The translations under genes and the position numbers were made by a program. From NCBI RefSeq assembly GCF_900141895.1, contig NZ_FQYT01000018.1, positions 1 to 63,251 of the forward strand: a stretch of 63,251 nt of DNA. The letters are read 5' to 3'. The notes beneath the pieces were generated by a model that worked only from the letters and a program-made list of their open reading frames with translations, was not told the DNA's origin and searched no databases. Shown here one piece after another: positions 61,002 to 63,251 of the stretch. Position 1 is the stretch's first letter; each line of letters opens with the position of its first letter. This stretch comes from Parasporobacterium paucivorans DSM 15970. GTDB taxonomy: Bacteria > Bacillota > Clostridia > Lachnospirales > Lachnospiraceae.

Positions 61002-61520
61002 TTACGCAATCATGGCCTTATGCAAATATTCCTCTTCAACAGGTATATGTTTCATGGACAAGATATTTATGGTGAAAGTATATTCAGCAGCTTCGTGGTC
61101 CGGAGTCCAGTTTTTGGAGGCAGTAACGTCTGTCTGACCTTCTCTTGTCATGGAAAGGGAATAAAAAGAATCCGCGCCAGTCTTGATGACCCCTTTGATA
61201 TGCCCCAGGATGATGCCTTCTACTGAAAATTGGGTACCCAAATCCAGGAACAGCGCTTTTGCTTTTTCTTCCAGTATCCGCAGTGAAACCGGATTCTGAA
61301 CAGAGTAATTCCAGCTTCTGCTCAAAACCATGGTGTTCTCGATGAATTTTTCGTAGTCCCCGTCGTGTCCGTGGTCATGCTCATGGTGATGGTGTTCATG
61401 GTGGTCATGTTCATGGTGAGGGTGGTCTCCATGCCCGCTGTGGCAGCCGCAGTCGCAGTTCTCCCCATGTTCGCTATGGTTATGGCCATGATGTTCATGC
61501 TCATGGTTATTGTGTTTCAT
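61002..61520 (-). CDS. histidine-rich protein beside a G3E GTPase
   Basis: 172 residues. The first 57 residues are extremely rich in His, Asp and Glu, with one GENCDCGCHSG cysteine cluster: a likely metal-binding tail. Residues 58-172 are a compact alpha/beta domain of no known family (VLSRSWNYSVQNPVSLRILEE, EGIILGHIKGVIKTG). It starts 2 bases after the GTPase gene and is cotranscribed. A metal-handling role with the GTPase is inferred. Confidence 0.7.
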   Translation of the reverse strand: MKHNNHEHEHHGHNHSEHGENCDCGCHSGHGDHPHHEHDHHEHHHHEHDHGHDGDYEKFIENTMVLSRSWNYSVQNPVSLRILEEKAKALFLDLGTQFSVEGIILGHIKGVIKTGADSFYSLSMTREGQTDVTASKNWTPDHEAAEYTFTINILSMKHIPVEEEYLHKAMIA

Positions 61521-61522
61521 AA

Positions 61523-62137
61523 TTATTTATCCTCCTTCGCAGCGCCCTGCTTAAGCGCCGATTCAATAATCTCCAGAATCTCTCCGGAACTGCAGGATGT
61601 GGAGGAAACCATATACGTTGGTGCATTGCCGGAATATTCGGCCACTCTTTTCAGTGCATCCTCGGTCGGATCCTTGATATCCGTTTTATTCAGCAGTACC
61701 CCGTTCACGCCTTCCAGCTGTGCCCGGAGCAGGTTTTCCATAGCCCTGACAAGCACGTCCCAGCGTGATACATCCACTACCGCGAAAGTATATATTGGAA
61801 TATCCGGATCCCCATATTTTTTGTAGGAATCCACAATGCTTTTCATGACAGCCAATCCGGTCGTTTCAACAATCAGCCAGTCCGGAGACAGATCCTCTTT
61901 GATCTTTATGAAAGCATCGATAAGGTTTCCGGTCAGCTGGCAGCAGATACAGCCTCCGGAAATGGTGGTGATATGGACACCAGCCTCCTCCAGAATATTC
62001 TGGTCAATACCGGTTTCACCGATTTCGTTTTCAATGAGGGCAACTTTATCACCCTTGTTTAATAATTCCTGAATTAAAGGTTTGATGATGGTTGTTTTCC
62101 CGGAACCAAGAAAACCCCCGAACATTAATATCTTCAT
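61523..62137 (-). CDS. short G3E-family GTPase (CobW/HypB-like)
   Basis: 204 residues, so only the GTPase domain without the CobW C-terminal domain. GGFLGSGKTTII is Walker A, ENEIGETGID follows, GGCICCQLTGNL holds an intact CxCC metal motif near residue 64, WLIVETTGLAVM is the switch region and LNKTDI the guanine motif. It probably delivers zinc, nickel or cobalt or a cofactor to a client; the client is unknown. The corrinoid methyl-transfer genes are 17 kb away in this window. Confidence 0.85.
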   Translation of the reverse strand: MKILMFGGFLGSGKTTIIKPLIQELLNKGDKVALIENEIGETGIDQNILEEAGVHITTISGGCICCQLTGNLIDAFIKIKEDLSPDWLIVETTGLAVMKSIVDSYKKYGDPDIPIYTFAVVDVSRWDVLVRAMENLLRAQLEGVNGVLLNKTDIKDPTEDALKRVAEYSGNAPTYMVSSTSCSSGEILEIIESALKQGAAKEDK

Positions 62138-62257
62138 AACAATCTCCCATCTGCAGAATAGTAGTTCTTCACTCCTTACATTATAACTCCGGAAAGCATA
62201 TTTGTATAATTATTTAAAACCATCAGACGATACGGTCTGGTCATAGCATAAAAAAAC

Positions 62258-62286
62258 TTACATTTCAAATTTAAACGTGCTATACT
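62258..62286 (+). promoter_or_regulatory. promoter of the CarD-like gene
   Basis: TTACAT (62258-62263), 17 bases, TATACT (62281-62286). Confidence 0.65.
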
Positions 62287-62326
62287 GTATACAAGAAGTG
62301 TCATATCAATAAACTAATGAAGAGAT

Positions 62327-62357
62327 ACACCCTGGTCGACGGATAAGGGTGTGTTTT
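62327..62357 (+). terminator. terminator-like hairpin in the CarD-gene leader
   Basis: ACACCCT (62327-62333) pairs with AGGGTGT (62346-62352), followed by GTTTT. It lies about 35 bases into the expected transcript and 30 bases before the coding region. Confidence 0.5.
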
Positions 62358-62386
62358 ACTGACTTTCTGCGAAAGGAGAGAATATT

Positions 62387-62905
62387 ATGTATCAGAAAAA
62401 TGACTATATTGTTTATGGGAGCAGGGGAGTGTGCCAGATTGTGGGTATCGGAATCCCTGAAGTGTCCTGGGTTGACAAGGACCGGGAGTATTATATGCTG
62501 AAACCGGTTTACTCAAGCTGCAACATCGTTTATATTCCCGTGGATAATGAGAAGATAATGATGAGAAAAATTCTTTCCCGCAGGGAAGCCAGAGAACTCA
62601 TCGATAACATGGATTCAATAGAACCCCTGTATGCGGTAACGGACAAGATTCTGGAAGAAAAATATAAAGTCTCCCTGGCAGCCCTGGATACAAAGGAACT
62701 TGTCAAGATTATCAAAACTGTTTACGTTAAAAAGCAGGATAAGCTGAAGGTCGGGAAAAAACTAGGACAGACAGACGAACGCTACCTCAAGAAAGCCGAA
62801 GAGCTCCTTTTTGGGGAGATGTCCCTGTCTCTGGAAGTGGATAAGGATGACGTGGCAAAAGAAATAGAAGACAGGGTTCGCAACGCTTTTTCCAGACTGA
62901 ATTAA
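62387..62905 (+). CDS. CarD-family transcriptional regulator
   Basis: 172 residues. The N-terminal Tudor-like RNA-polymerase-interaction domain (YQKNDYIVYGSRGVCQIVGIG to IVYIPVDN, about 1-60) is followed by a helical domain (RREARELIDNMD onward). CarD proteins bind the RNA polymerase beta subunit and stabilise or slow promoter opening. ATG 62387 follows AAAGGAGAG. Confidence 0.88.
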   Translation: MYQKNDYIVYGSRGVCQIVGIGIPEVSWVDKDREYYMLKPVYSSCNIVYIPVDNEKIMMRKILSRREARELIDNMDSIEPLYAVTDKILEEKYKVSLAALDTKELVKIIKTVYVKKQDKLKVGKKLGQTDERYLKKAEELLFGEMSLSLEVDKDDVAKEIEDRVRNAFSRLN

Positions 62906-62954
62906 TGTAAGACCAGCATCAAAGCATAAAAAAAGATGGAGCACCGGTAATTGA

Positions 62955-63251
62955 TGTGACCCCAATAAGTTAGACTTTATAGCGTAGTAGCTTTTTAGCT
63001 GCTACGCTATTTCTTTATGCAGCCAAGAGGTTGAGTCTGTATTCTACTGGACTCATCCATCCTAGTTTCTCCTTGATTCTTTGTTCGTTATAATATTTTA
63101 TGTATTTTTCTATCGTCTCTTTCAATTCTTCGTAGCTGTAAAAAACTGCACCATAATACATTTCCTGTTTCATGATTCCAAAGAAGTTTTCCATTACAGA
63201 ATTATCGTGACAATTTCCTTTTCTGGACATACTCTGAAAAACTCTATTTTC
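62955..63251 (-). mobile_element. IS3-family insertion sequence, 3' end (continues beyond window)
   Basis: The element edge is at about 62955, with TGTGACCCCAATAAGTTAGA, a typical end of IS150-like IS3 elements. Inside lies a hairpin, TAGCGTAGTAGC with GCTGCTACGCTA (62980-63009), and then the C-terminal part of the transposase. The other end is outside the window, so target duplication cannot be checked. Confidence 0.85.
63015..63251 (-). CDS. IS3-family transposase OrfB, C-terminal part
   Basis: The frame is open to the window edge. MSRKGNCHDNSVMENFFGIMK contains the last part of the DDE integrase core (the catalytic Glu is in SVMENFFG). YNEQRIKEKLGWMSPVEYR is the usual C-terminal signature. 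The N-terminal part lies outside. Confidence 0.93.
   Translation of the reverse strand, partial: ENRVFQSMSRKGNCHDNSVMENFFGIMKQEMYYGAVFYSYEELKETIEKYIKYYNEQRIKEKLGWMSPVEYRLNLLAA

Overview
This window looks like chromosomal DNA of an anaerobic, Gram-positive, spore-forming clostridium (Eubacteriales). Reasons: Shine-Dalgarno sites are strong, promoters are sigma-A-like with 17-base spacers, there is a Trp T-box, a GerMN lipoprotein and a CarD regulator, and the nitrogenase cluster has clostridial traits (NifN-NifB fusion, split NifV, short NifK, the 2Fe-2S ferredoxin known from Clostridium pasteurianum). I do not name a species. The organism also encodes pyrrolysine, and it uses TAG as an ordinary stop codon at many gene ends.

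Layout. 1-1.2 kb: 3' end of a group II intron. 1.3-11 kb: housekeeping genes (MFS fragment, VOC protein, MazG-like, pirin, flavodoxin-type reductase, PgsA-like, SbcD/SbcC-like pair, ClC transporter, an unrecognised gene, tRNA-Ala). 11.2-15.5 kb: a gene-free stretch, then two acyl-CoA synthetase genes with near-identical promoters sharing a 12-base palindrome; the second synthetase carries an N-terminal XRE-type HTH. 15.6-24.4 kb: endonuclease IV, then a T-box-led tryptophan operon, trpEGDCF-aroF-trpBA. 24.5-30.7 kb: GntR regulator, FAD/NAD reductase, molybdopterin oxidoreductase, four-cluster ferredoxin subunit and DASS anion transporter.

30.7-44.8 kb is the most unusual part: a monomethylamine/pyrrolysine island. 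Divergent arms leave a 450-base control region. Leftward lie a UroD-type methyltransferase fused to a thioredoxin-like domain and a G3E GTPase. Rightward lie mtmC, mtmB with an in-frame amber codon, tRNA-Pyl (CUA), a RamA-like corrinoid activase fused to part of a UroD domain, pylB, pylC, pylD, pylSn, pylSc, a MetH-activation-like protein and a MocR-type regulator. Together they would make pyrrolysine, insert it into MtmB, transfer the methyl group of monomethylamine to the MtmC corrinoid, pass it on through a UroD-type protein, and reactivate oxidised corrinoid. The control region holds a mirror-symmetric array of GATACAATT-like sites.

45.7-58.3 kb: Mo-nitrogenase operon nifH-nifI1-nifI2-nifD-nifK-nifE-nifN/B/X-2Fe2S ferredoxin-nifV(omega)-nifV(alpha)-anfO-like-MORN-like gene, behind a sigma-A promoter and a terminator-like leader hairpin. 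58.3-63.25 kb: Pcm, lone GcvH, CspA, GerMN lipoprotein, His-rich protein plus G3E GTPase, CarD, and a cut-off IS3-family element.

A 13-base palindrome, GGGGTC(A/T)GACCCC, recurs eight times in six places, both as intergenic hairpins and inside coding sequence. The strongest candidates for something new are the RamA-UroD fusion with its symmetric operator array, the double meaning of TAG, the HTH-acyl-CoA synthetase with its paired operators, and the palindrome family.
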